DNA of 19,997 bases from Desulfofustis sp. GTDB lineage: Bacteria; Desulfobacterota; Desulfobulbia; Desulfobulbales; Desulfocapsaceae. Location of the stretch: assembly GCA_030145365.1 (NCBI GenBank), contig JAQYVS010000269.1, positions 1 to 19,997 on the forward strand. Reading direction: 5' to 3'. The notes beneath the pieces were generated by a model. The model was not told the origin of the DNA and did no database searches. It saw nothing but the letters and a program-made list of their open reading frames with translations. The position numbers were made by a program, and so were the translations under genes. Within the stretch, counting starts at the first letter, position 1. Each line of letters begins with the position of its first letter. Below are positions 1 to 6,512 of this stretch, in pieces.

Positions 1-255
1 CTCAACGGGAAAAAAGTCCGAGTCAGAGGGCAATTGGTGAAATATAACGCAAATATCATGGGCAAAAACTGGCTCCACCTCCAGGACGGTAGCGGTGATC
101 CTATGAAAAACACCCATGACCTTGTGGTGACCACCACCGAGGAGGTGAGCGGACCCAACATTGTCACAATTGAAGGAACACTTGCCGCCGAAAAGGATTT
201 TGGCGCCGGTTATAAATACACTATTATCGTTGAAGACAGTACGGTTCTTGAGTAA
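1..255 (+). CDS. OB-fold (nucleic-acid-binding-like) small protein, 5' truncated
   Basis: The reading frame is open from base 1 and ends at TAA 253-255, so the N-terminus lies outside the window. The visible 84 residues contain a GKKVRVRGQLVKYNANIMGKNW stretch split over two beta strands, then LHLQDGSGD, then VTIEGTLAAEKDFGAGYKY and IIVED. This is the alternating strand and glycine pattern of a tRNA_anti/OB-fold domain. Similar small exported OB-fold proteins are common in Desulfuromonadales and Desulfobulbales, where their function is not established. The TTG at codon 12 is not a credible start because the conserved first strand lies upstream of it. The next gene follows after 8 nt, so the two may be co-transcribed. 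The family call is fairly secure; no specific ligand can be inferred. Confidence 0.7.
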   Translation, partial: LNGKKVRVRGQLVKYNANIMGKNWLHLQDGSGDPMKNTHDLVVTTTEEVSGPNIVTIEGTLAAEKDFGAGYKYTIIVEDSTVLE

Positions 256-263
256 TTACCACT

Positions 264-866
264 ATGAATGAACCCTTGAGAAAGATAGCTCCAGCAACGA
301 TCGGCTTTGATTTCGACGGTGTCATCGCCGACATCGGCGAAGCTTTCATCCGGCTGGCCTGCAGCGATCACGGTTATTGTTCATTGAAACTTGAAGACAT
401 CAAAAGTTTCCAGGTTGAACATTGTCTCGATATAGACGGAGAAAGCATCGAGCAAATCTTTGATGACATTCTTAATGATTCGATTAAGACAGGACTCAAG
501 CCGATACCCGGAGCCATCGAGACACTGACCAGGATTAGCGCCATCTCAGAGGTTACCATCATAACGGCGAGACCCGAACTGCAGCCGGTACGAGAATGGC
601 TCAAATTTTATTGTCCACCCGACACGGAACAAAATATTACACTGATTGCCACCGGTGATCATGATGACAAGGAGCGATATATACGGCAGTGCAATCTGAG
701 CTATTTTGTCGATGACCGGCTCGGAACCTGTACCCAGCTTGCCGAGTCGGGACTATCACCGCTTGTTTATGCTCAACCTTGGAATATCAACCAGCACAAT
801 CTCCCCTCGGTTGCCGACTGGGATGAAATCAGCGGACTGATCAATTTTTCCGGACCCATGCGGTGA
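264..866 (+). CDS. HAD-superfamily phosphatase (5'-nucleotidase-like)
   Basis: This 200-residue protein carries the HAD catalytic motifs in order: FDFDGV with nucleophile D16 and acid/base D18, TIITARPE with T101 (motif II), a lysine at K136 (motif III), and FVDDR with D150/D151 (motif IV) for Mg2+. The insert after motif I is helical, as in cap type C1. The layout resembles small deoxyribonucleotidase-like or generic HAD hydrolases; the substrate cannot be read from the sequence. The ATG at 264 has no clear Shine-Dalgarno sequence, so translation may be coupled to the gene ending at 255. Its stop TGA (864-866) overlaps the GTG start of the Nudix gene, indicating an operon and possibly a shared nucleotide-cleanup role. 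No signal peptide is seen, so it is cytoplasmic. Confidence 0.8.
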   Translation: MNEPLRKIAPATIGFDFDGVIADIGEAFIRLACSDHGYCSLKLEDIKSFQVEHCLDIDGESIEQIFDDILNDSIKTGLKPIPGAIETLTRISAISEVTIITARPELQPVREWLKFYCPPDTEQNITLIATGDHDDKERYIRQCNLSYFVDDRLGTCTQLAESGLSPLVYAQPWNINQHNLPSVADWDEISGLINFSGPMR

Positions 867-1294
867 CTCAATTGCAGTGCCCACATTGTAAAGAAGATAT
901 CAAGCCAAGAAACCCCGTGCCAACCGTTGATATCATCATCGAAATTGGTGTCTCAGTAGTTCTGATCAAACGAAAGAATCCGCCGTATGGCTGGGCTTTG
1001 CCGGGCGGATTTGTCGATTATGGAGAGGCCCTGGAACAGGCTGCAGCACGAGAAGCCCTGGAAGAAACCGGACTTGTTATAACGGACCTGCAGCAGTTTC
1101 ACACCTATTCGGACCCAAGTCGGGACGCCCGCATGCACACCATCTCAACGGTATTTACCGCTCAGGCAAACGGCTTACCCGTGGCCGGAGACGATGCCGG
1201 AGAAGCCGCCCTATTCACACAGGATACGCTACCGGAACTGGCCTTTGATCACGCCTTGATTCTCGCAGATTTCTTTGAAAAAAAGGCGTACTGA
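863..1294 (+). CDS. Nudix hydrolase with N-terminal CxxC knuckle
   Basis: The protein is 143 residues long, with a GTG start that overlaps the preceding stop codon (GTGA). The Nudix box is complete: G49-x5-E55-x7-R63-E64-A-L-E67-E68-T-G70-L71, preceded by WALPGGFVDYGE. It is therefore expected to hydrolyse a nucleoside diphosphate linked to another moiety, using Mg2+. Residues 6-9 (CPHC) followed by RNPVPTVDIII form a short zinc-knuckle-like head seen in ADP-ribose-pyrophosphatase-like Nudix proteins of delta-proteobacteria. Only one CxxC pair is visible, so a monomeric zinc ribbon is unlikely. Overlap with the HAD gene suggests coupled translation and a joint house-cleaning or nucleotide-turnover role. 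The substrate is not determinable. The length is typical for a single Nudix domain. Confidence 0.88.
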   Translation: MTQLQCPHCKEDIKPRNPVPTVDIIIEIGVSVVLIKRKNPPYGWALPGGFVDYGEALEQAAAREALEETGLVITDLQQFHTYSDPSRDARMHTISTVFTAQANGLPVAGDDAGEAALFTQDTLPELAFDHALILADFFEKKAY

Positions 1295-1434
1295 TTCACT
1301 GTATTAATTTCTCGTCTCAACGAAGACATCTTGAAGGGAATTACGAAAACAAGCCCGACGGACAGCACAGGCAACTATGCTCCTGTCTGACTCTTGGTAA
1401 TAAACAGATGATTATCAGGATTCGCTCGACTCGT
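1295..1434. other. Intergenic stretch between convergent transcripts
   Basis: This segment lies between the Nudix gene (+) and the small UGA-interrupted frame (-). I see no convincing ORF. The only structure is a weak inverted repeat near 1361-1387 (ACAGG / CCTGT), without a U-tract, so it is not called as a terminator. Confidence 0.5.
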
Positions 1435-1596
1435 TTACAGCAGCGTATTGAGTGCCCAGAAGACAACAGCCCCCGTGCCCACGGAGGAGTAGAGCATCAG
1501 TCAGGGGATGCAGTCACTTCCATATCTTTTGGCAATAAAAGCAAATACGCCCAGCCCTGCCAACACTGAGATAATCAGGATAATAACGATTTTCAT
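1435..1596 (-). CDS. Small membrane protein frame interrupted by one in-frame UGA (candidate selenoprotein or broken gene)
   Basis: An ATG at 1596, 9 nt after the typA stop, opens a frame that starts MKIVIILIISVLAGLGVFAF and continues IAKRYGSDCIP. It then meets UGA (1501-1503) and stays in frame for 21 more codons (LMLYSSVGTGAVVFWALNTLL) to TAA at 1435-1437. Both halves are strongly hydrophobic, giving two likely membrane segments around a Cys-Ile-Pro-UGA motif, i.e. CxxU if UGA is read as selenocysteine. Thirteen nt past the UGA, a 7-bp stem (CCTCCGT / ACGGGGG) with loop GGGC fits the loose bacterial SECIS pattern of a G-containing apical loop about 20 nt from the UGA. Alternatives are a 31-residue protein ending at the UGA (1501-1596), a second 20-residue ORF reinitiating at ATG 1497, or a pseudogene. 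The Shine-Dalgarno sequence is weak. It is probably co-transcribed with typA. Confidence 0.35.
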
Positions 1597-1605
1597 GATC
1601 TGCTA

Positions 1606-3405
1606 CTAAGCCTTGTGCTTCTTTTGGTTTCCCTTGCGCAACCTGATCGACTCCGGAGTGATTTCGACCAGCTCGTCATCGTTAATAAATGACAGGCAAT
1701 CTTCCAGGCTCATTAACGTTGGCGGCGTCAGGATGACCGCATCATCTGTGCCTGAAGCCCTGACATTGGTCAATTTTTTACCTTTAGCCGGATTGACGAC
1801 AAGATCGCCTGTCCGGCAATGCTCACCGATGACCTGGCCCGGATAGAGTGGAGCACCCGGCCAAATAAAAAGACTACCACGATCCTGAAGATTGAACAAG
1901 GCGTAGGCAACGGATGTGCAGGCTTCTTTCACGACCAATACACCATTGACACGGTTGGTGATTTCACCGGCATAGCTATCATAGCCATCGAAAACATAGC
2001 TCATGGTTCCCATACCTTTGGTGTCAGTCATGAATTGTGGACGATAACCGAGCAGCCCCCTGGTCGGAATCGAAAAAACCATTCGAGTCATACCGTGGGA
2101 CTGTGACATCTCTTCAAGTTGTCCCTTTAATTTCCCCAAACGCTCAATAACCGGCCCCTGAACAGTTTCATCAACATCGACGGTTAGTCGTTCATAAGGT
2201 TCAACTGTTTGGCCATTTTCTGTACGCATGATGACCTGGGGTCTGGTCACCTGTAATTCGTAACCTTCCCTGCGCATTTTCTCGATCAAAATAGACAGAT
2301 GCAACTCACCTCTGCCGGACACTTTGAACCCGACGCCTTCCTGCAGAACTTCAACCCGCAGAGCAACGTCGACAAGGGTTTCCCGGTCCAGCCGAGCCTT
2401 GAGATGCCTCGAGGTTACATATTTTCCTTCCCGGCCGGCAAACGGAGAATCGTTGGGGATAAAGTCCATCGAAATGGTTGGAGGATCTATATCGATAAGC
2501 GGCAAGGGCCGTGGATCATCGGGGTCTGTGAATGTTACCCCGACGGTCACATCTTCCATTCCGGCAACTGCCACAATTTCCCCAGTGGAAGCAGTTTCGA
2601 CCGCCACTTTACGATCCTGTTCAAAACGATAGATCTTGGAGATCCGTACCGGTTTAATAGAGCCGTCTCTTCTGGCCACGGCAATCGGTTGGTTGATCGA
2701 CAAGGATCCGTTGACCACCTTTCCGATACCCAGTCGCCCCAGATAGGGAGAATAATCGATTGTTCCCACCTGCATCTGCAGCCCGGCCTCAGGTGATCCG
2801 ATGGGCGGTGGAATCTTATCAACGATCATTTGGGAAACGATGGTCATTGAACCGCCATCTTCAACAGGATCAGTAGGATCGGCTAAAGCGTAACCTTCTT
2901 TGGCAGACGAATATACGATTGAAAAATCTAAGATTTCATCGGGTGCATCAAGTTTGACAAAAAGATCAAAAACTTGGTCTACCACCCAGTCACAGCGTGC
3001 CGCCGGCTTGTCGATCTTATTCACGACAACGATAACCGGCAGGTGGTTTTCCAGCGCTTTTTTCAGGACAAAGTAAGTCTGTGGCATCGGGCCTTCCTGA
3101 GCATCAACCAGCAGAAGTGCTCCATCCGCCATTCTCAATACACGTTCAACCTGGCCGCCGAAATCGGCATGCCCGGGCGTATCGATAATATTTATCAGGT
3201 AATCTTTATATTGGTAGGAACCGTTTTTAGCGGTAATGGTAATTCCCCGCTCCCGCTCGAGATCCATCGAATCCATCATCCGTTCGGCAACATCCTGGTT
3301 ATCCCTGAACATTCCTGAATGTTTAAACAATTGGTCAATCAGGGTAGTTTTTCCATGATCAACATGGGCGATAATCGCCACATTTCTTATCTTTTCCTGT
3401 TGCAT
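1606..3405 (-). CDS. typA: GTP-binding protein TypA/BipA
   Basis: The protein has 599 residues, close to the family's usual 600-615. The GTPase motifs are all present: G1 AHVDHGKT (13-20), G2 RGIT (53-56), G3 DTPGH (75-79), G4 NKID (129-132) and G5 SSAKEG (about 166-171). They are followed by an EF-Tu-like domain 2, EF-G-like domains III and V (GRGELHLSILIEKMRREG, then RGLLGYRPQFMTDTKG) and the BipA-specific C-terminal domain ending in basic residues. TypA binds the ribosome near the EF-G site and helps in subunit assembly and stress or cold adaptation. The start MQQEKIRNVAII is the family's usual one, although no good Shine-Dalgarno sequence precedes it. The helicase lies upstream on the same strand, with 147 nt of structured spacer between. 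A small hydrophobic frame follows after 9 nt. Confidence 0.97.
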   Translation of the reverse strand: MQQEKIRNVAIIAHVDHGKTTLIDQLFKHSGMFRDNQDVAERMMDSMDLERERGITITAKNGSYQYKDYLINIIDTPGHADFGGQVERVLRMADGALLLVDAQEGPMPQTYFVLKKALENHLPVIVVVNKIDKPAARCDWVVDQVFDLFVKLDAPDEILDFSIVYSSAKEGYALADPTDPVEDGGSMTIVSQMIVDKIPPPIGSPEAGLQMQVGTIDYSPYLGRLGIGKVVNGSLSINQPIAVARRDGSIKPVRISKIYRFEQDRKVAVETASTGEIVAVAGMEDVTVGVTFTDPDDPRPLPLIDIDPPTISMDFIPNDSPFAGREGKYVTSRHLKARLDRETLVDVALRVEVLQEGVGFKVSGRGELHLSILIEKMRREGYELQVTRPQVIMRTENGQTVEPYERLTVDVDETVQGPVIERLGKLKGQLEEMSQSHGMTRMVFSIPTRGLLGYRPQFMTDTKGMGTMSYVFDGYDSYAGEITNRVNGVLVVKEACTSVAYALFNLQDRGSLFIWPGAPLYPGQVIGEHCRTGDLVVNPAKGKKLTNVRASGTDDAVILTPPTLMSLEDCLSFINDDELVEITPESIRLRKGNQKKHKA

Positions 3406-3482
3406 AATGGGGGACTCAGAAAGCGATTCTCCGATACTCGTTTTAAATTTATAAAAATCTTTTGCCTCGTTTACCTAACATC

Positions 3483-3535
3483 GGCACCATTGAAGGGGTG
3501 CCACCATACACTAGGCCCTTCAAGATGTAAAGGCC
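3483..3535 (-). promoter_or_regulatory. Mutually exclusive hairpins in the helicase-typA spacer
   Basis: Three inverted repeats overlap. GGCACC 3483-3488 pairs with GGTGCC 3497-3502 (8-nt loop). TTGAAGGG 3490-3497 pairs with CCCTTCAA 3516-3523. GGCC 3514-3517 pairs with GGCC 3532-3535. The middle pairing excludes the other two. No U-tract follows on the minus strand, so a simple terminator is unlikely. It may be a helicase 3' end or a typA leader switch. The structure is seen directly; the role is inference. Confidence 0.4.
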
Positions 3536-3552
3536 GGAACGGGAAAGCACCA

Positions 3553-4899
3553 TTAAAGCTTCACCAACACCTTCTTTCTGGCAGCTGCAGAACGGCGCAG
3601 GGCCGCAACTTGATCATCAACATAGTCGAATACCAGAGGGATTTTGTTTTGAGCCGGGCGCAAAATTCTGCCGATCACCTGGACCAGTCTCCCCTCGAAG
3701 GTTATCGGGGTAGTAAGAAACAGGCTGGAAAGACCGGAGCAGTCAAAGCCTTCACTGATCAGCTGCAGAGTGGCCACCAGTACCTGCACGTTACCATCCT
3801 GCACCTCGGCTACGATCCGGTTACGCTGCTCCGGAACTATTTGTCCGGTAAGCAGTTCAACCGATATCCTGTGTTTCTTCAGCAAATCGACAAAAATCTT
3901 GCAGTGGCTGACACGATCAGAAACTACCAGTGCCGTGGAAGAAGGATCTTTGTTAACACAATCGATAATATCTGAGGTGATCTGACGGTTTCGCCCTTCA
4001 TGTTTGGTAAGCGCGGAGATCAATGCCTGATAATCACCTCGATACCCATAAGTGAATTCGGTGGTATTTCTGATGATCTTCGGCTTCAGAACGGCCCCGG
4101 TTACTTTTAAGTGCATCGGATCAACGGTATGAACCCGATCTCCCATGAAATAATATATCAGCCGGGTCATACCCTCGTCGCTGCGAAAGGCGGTCGCCGA
4201 AAGTCCCAGGAGAAAATAGCCATCATATCGGGAGACAACATCGGTGAACAGCGTCGCAGGGACACGATGACATTCATCGACAATCAAATGTCCGAAAAGA
4301 GGATTCAGTTCATCCGTGCGTTTTCGAGCACTATTGACGATGGCCACCGTCAGCGGCGCAACGTCATACTTGCCGTCACCGATAATACCGGCCTCAATCC
4401 CGAGAAATTCCTGTATCCGATCACGCCATTGATACAGCAACTCCTTGGTGTGCACAATGACGATCGCCGGCTGCCCTCTGTTACAGATCGCCGCCAGAGC
4501 CATGATCGTTTTTCCGCTGCCGGTTCCCGCCTCAAGTACCCCGAAAGAACGGGAACAGATCGCCTCCACGGCATTCTGTTGGTAAGGGCGAAGTTGTGCT
4601 TTAAAGGAAAAATGGTGAGGCTCAAGACGTCTGCGCTTGTCGACGATCTCGGGTTCACTGCCGTTGTCCCGGCACAATCCGATTGCCTGGTTGGCAAAAC
4701 CGCGGGGAAACCGCAACCCCTCAGGAACCTGCTCGTAATAGCGCAGTTTCGGCTTTAATTTTTTCCCGATCCAGCGCCCATATCGCAACGCGGCAATATA
4801 TTTTGGATTGTCTATCGTCAATTGGTCCATCAGGACTTTTTCCAGTTTCGGATCAGTGTCTTCGAGTAAACAATCGGATGAAACAGTGAGTGTGGGCAT
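3553..4899 (-). CDS. SF2 DEAD/DEAH-box helicase (ResIII/XPB-like)
   Basis: This 448-residue protein is a two-RecA-domain helicase. It shows a Q-like LRPYQQNAVE (103-112), Walker A AGTGSGKT (124-131), Walker B VDECH (207-211), motif III SAT (234-236), and in the second RecA domain VATLQLISEGFD (375-386) and motif VI QVIGRILRP (407-415). This is the ResIII-type or XPB/RadD-like organisation used in ATP-driven DNA or RNA remodelling. The N-terminal about 95 residues form a short accessory region rich in basic and aromatic residues. No nuclease or methylase gene lies beside it, so a restriction system is not supported; a stand-alone repair or recombination helicase is more likely. The start ATG at 4899 has only a poor ribosome binding site. 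The upstream 158 nt are shared with a divergent exported-protein gene. Confidence 0.85.
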   Translation of the reverse strand: MPTLTVSSDCLLEDTDPKLEKVLMDQLTIDNPKYIAALRYGRWIGKKLKPKLRYYEQVPEGLRFPRGFANQAIGLCRDNGSEPEIVDKRRRLEPHHFSFKAQLRPYQQNAVEAICSRSFGVLEAGTGSGKTIMALAAICNRGQPAIVIVHTKELLYQWRDRIQEFLGIEAGIIGDGKYDVAPLTVAIVNSARKRTDELNPLFGHLIVDECHRVPATLFTDVVSRYDGYFLLGLSATAFRSDEGMTRLIYYFMGDRVHTVDPMHLKVTGAVLKPKIIRNTTEFTYGYRGDYQALISALTKHEGRNRQITSDIIDCVNKDPSSTALVVSDRVSHCKIFVDLLKKHRISVELLTGQIVPEQRNRIVAEVQDGNVQVLVATLQLISEGFDCSGLSSLFLTTPITFEGRLVQVIGRILRPAQNKIPLVFDYVDDQVAALRRSAAARKKVLVKL

Positions 4900-5072
4900 A
4901 GCTTCGATTTCAGCAACAATTCAATGCATTAAAAAAATGGTTATCTAAACCAATCGAATAGAGTATTCTGGCAGACCGATTAAAAATCCATGGCCGTTCA
5001 TCAATCAGGAGCGTTACAAGCCTGAAATCGTGTTCAATACGAATACTAACCATACTCTTGTTATTTGTCGTT

Positions 5073-5684
5073 ATGAAAAGAAATATTCTTCCGCTCCTGT
5101 TAATTCTCAGCTTTACTGTTCACTCAGCATTTGCCAATACACAGACGGTAACCCTCAATTTACCGGAAGCCGTGCTGGCCGATGCCATACAAAAAAGTTT
5201 GCCTATTGAGATTAATGAAGTTTCCGAGGCGCTGGCTGGTACCATTGCAGTTGCCAAGATAGACAATCTGAATTTGTCTGATCAATCACTGGCTGCCAGT
5301 ATTACCATGTCAGGTCGGGACGTACAGGTCAACACCGATATCGGCGGGCACCAGATCAAGCTCAACGTCGGCAATGTTGATCTGAACTTTGATGTCAACG
5401 CAGCCCTCAGATATGACAAAGCAAGCCAGACTCTTTTCGTCCTTCCAAAAGTTGCTGATCAGGATGCAAAAGTGAAGAACAACGAAGTCGGTAATCTCAT
5501 TATCGCCCTTTTTAACGGTAAAGAAATTCCGATAACCATCGATAAATTACAACCGTTCATAACAGATATCGGCAGTAAAAAGCTTATGATCTCCATGCAG
5601 GTGGCTGATGTTATCGTGACACCGGATACTCTGGTTATCCATATCATCCCCGAGACCAGTGTTCAGAACCAGGAGAAGAAATAG
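5073..5684 (+). CDS. Exported protein of unknown function
   Basis: I choose ATG 5073 over the in-frame TTG at 5058, because from 5073 the product begins with a clean signal peptide: MKRN, a hydrophobic core (ILPLLLILSFTV), then HSAFA as the likely SPase I site before NTQT. The mature part is about 180 residues, rich in beta-strand patterns such as TVTLNLPEAVLADAI, IDNLNLSDQSLAASITM and HQIKLNVGNVDLNFDVNAAL. This suggests an all-beta or lipid-binding-type fold (LEA-14/DUF1439-like at best), but I do not recognise the family. There is no lipobox cysteine and no catalytic motif. It is expected in the periplasm. Neither start has a strong Shine-Dalgarno sequence. Its neighbours are a divergent helicase and rubrerythrin, which give no functional clue. 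Confidence 0.7.
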   Translation: MKRNILPLLLILSFTVHSAFANTQTVTLNLPEAVLADAIQKSLPIEINEVSEALAGTIAVAKIDNLNLSDQSLAASITMSGRDVQVNTDIGGHQIKLNVGNVDLNFDVNAALRYDKASQTLFVLPKVADQDAKVKNNEVGNLIIALFNGKEIPITIDKLQPFITDIGSKKLMISMQVADVIVTPDTLVIHIIPETSVQNQEKK

Positions 5685-5809
5685 CAGAGCAGTTAGATCT
5701 GGAGAAAACCCTGAATATATTACTATTTCTTATACTTAACAAGCTACTGATAACGAAATTAAATTCTGTGTAGCGTATTGGTGTGATCGAAATATTCTGA
5801 TAATTCTTC

Positions 5810-5838
5810 TTGTTCTTTTTGATAAAAATTACTATTAT
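5810..5838 (+). promoter_or_regulatory. Possible sigma70-type promoter for rubrerythrin
   Basis: TTGTTC (5810-5815) and TATTAT (5833-5838) are separated by 17 nt, giving a good -10 match and a weak -35. The segment is AT-rich and sits about 70 nt before the rubrerythrin start, upstream of the leader ORF ribosome binding site. No clear PerR or Fur box was recognised. Confidence 0.35.
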
Positions 5839-5870
5839 CAACTACCTTTTTAAGCAGGAGGAGTGGCACC

Positions 5871-5918
5871 ATGAACTCCACAATCTATCATCATTTATCA
5901 GGAGCGGATTATGAGTAA
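5871..5918 (+). CDS. Possible 15-residue leader peptide upstream of rubrerythrin
   Basis: ATG 5871 is preceded by a near-perfect ribosome binding site (AGGAGGAG, 5856-5863) at 7 nt spacing and encodes MNSTIYHHLSGADYE, ending at TAA 5916-5918. The stop lies 8 nt inside the rubrerythrin start region, so the two frames overlap. Rubrerythrin also has its own AGGAG (5900-5904), which lies within the leader ORF. Translation of the leader could therefore open or block the rubrerythrin site. The two histidines and lack of a known motif do not identify a signal. It is an ORF supported only by its unusually strong ribosome binding site and overlap. Confidence 0.35.
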   Translation: MNSTIYHHLSGADYE

Positions 5919-6438
5919 AACAAAGGAAAATCTGGAAGCAGCATTTGCCGGGGAATCGATGGCCAGAAATAAGTATACATTTTTCGCCAAAGTTGCCAGC
6001 AAGGAAGGTTATCACTACATCGCCAAGCTTTTTGAAGAAACGGCAATCAACGAGATGCGCCATGCCAATGACCATTTCAAACTTCTGGACGGAATCGGAG
6101 ATACCATTGCCAATCTGAACGAAGCAATTGACGGGGAAGATTACGAAACCACCACCATGTATCCTGATTTCGCAAAAATCGCAAAAGAAGAAGGAAACAT
6201 GGAAGCTGCGATGAAGTTCGAGCAGATCGGCAAAGTTGAAGCTAAGCACCGTGATCGCTATAAAAAATTACTCGCCCGAGTTGAAGCCGGTACCGTGTTT
6301 ACCCGTGATGAACCAATTACCTGGAAATGCAGTCTCTGTGGCTATCTCCACGAAGGGACCGAGCCGCCAGCGACGTGTCCGGCATGTCAGCATCCAAAAG
6401 AGTATTATGAACCTGCCAACATGGGTACGGATCTCTAG
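5911..6438 (+). CDS. rbr: Rubrerythrin
   Basis: The protein has 175 residues. The N-terminal ferritin-like four-helix domain carries diiron ligands as E15, then E48-M-R-H51, E94 in AKEEGN and E110-A-K-H113. The C-terminal rubredoxin-like domain has C140-SLC143 and C156-PAC159 for a [Fe(SCys)4] centre. Rubrerythrin reduces hydrogen peroxide in the cytoplasm of anaerobes, taking electrons from a rubredoxin or NADH-linked reductase. Length is slightly shorter than the 190-residue clostridial forms, as in many deltas. The start ATG 5911 has AGGAG at 6 nt spacing. The gene is apparently monocistronic: it ends 36 nt before a strong terminator hairpin. A short ORF with a stronger ribosome binding site overlaps its start. 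No reductase gene is adjacent. Confidence 0.97.
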   Translation: MSKTKENLEAAFAGESMARNKYTFFAKVASKEGYHYIAKLFEETAINEMRHANDHFKLLDGIGDTIANLNEAIDGEDYETTTMYPDFAKIAKEEGNMEAAMKFEQIGKVEAKHRDRYKKLLARVEAGTVFTRDEPITWKCSLCGYLHEGTEPPATCPACQHPKEYYEPANMGTDL

Positions 6439-6473
6439 ATCGATCTTCTCACTGCCACCACGGCAAGAGATGT

Positions 6474-6512
6474 AAAGAGCCTTTTCAGGTCAATCTGAAA
6501 AGGCTCTTTTTT
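6474..6512 (+). terminator. Strong intrinsic terminator of rubrerythrin
   Basis: A perfect 15-bp stem (AAAGAGCCTTTTCAG 6474-6488 with its complement 6495-6509) has a 6-nt loop and is followed by a T-run (6507-6512). The convergent AraC-family gene ends inside this hairpin (stop TGA, 6490-6492), so the element may affect both transcripts. Confidence 0.9.

Noticed and set aside
1819..2796. Plus-strand ORFs of 95-165 codons opposite typA
   Set aside because: They lie wholly antisense to a highly conserved GTPase, lack domain patterns and ribosome binding sites, and are explained as shadow frames.
3319..4758. Plus-strand ORFs of up to 218 codons opposite the helicase
   Set aside because: The helicase motifs on the minus strand are unambiguous; the antisense frames show no recognisable protein features.
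3553..4899. Restriction or defence system built around the ResIII-type helicase
   Set aside because: No methylase, nuclease or other defence gene is adjacent; the neighbours are typA and an exported protein.
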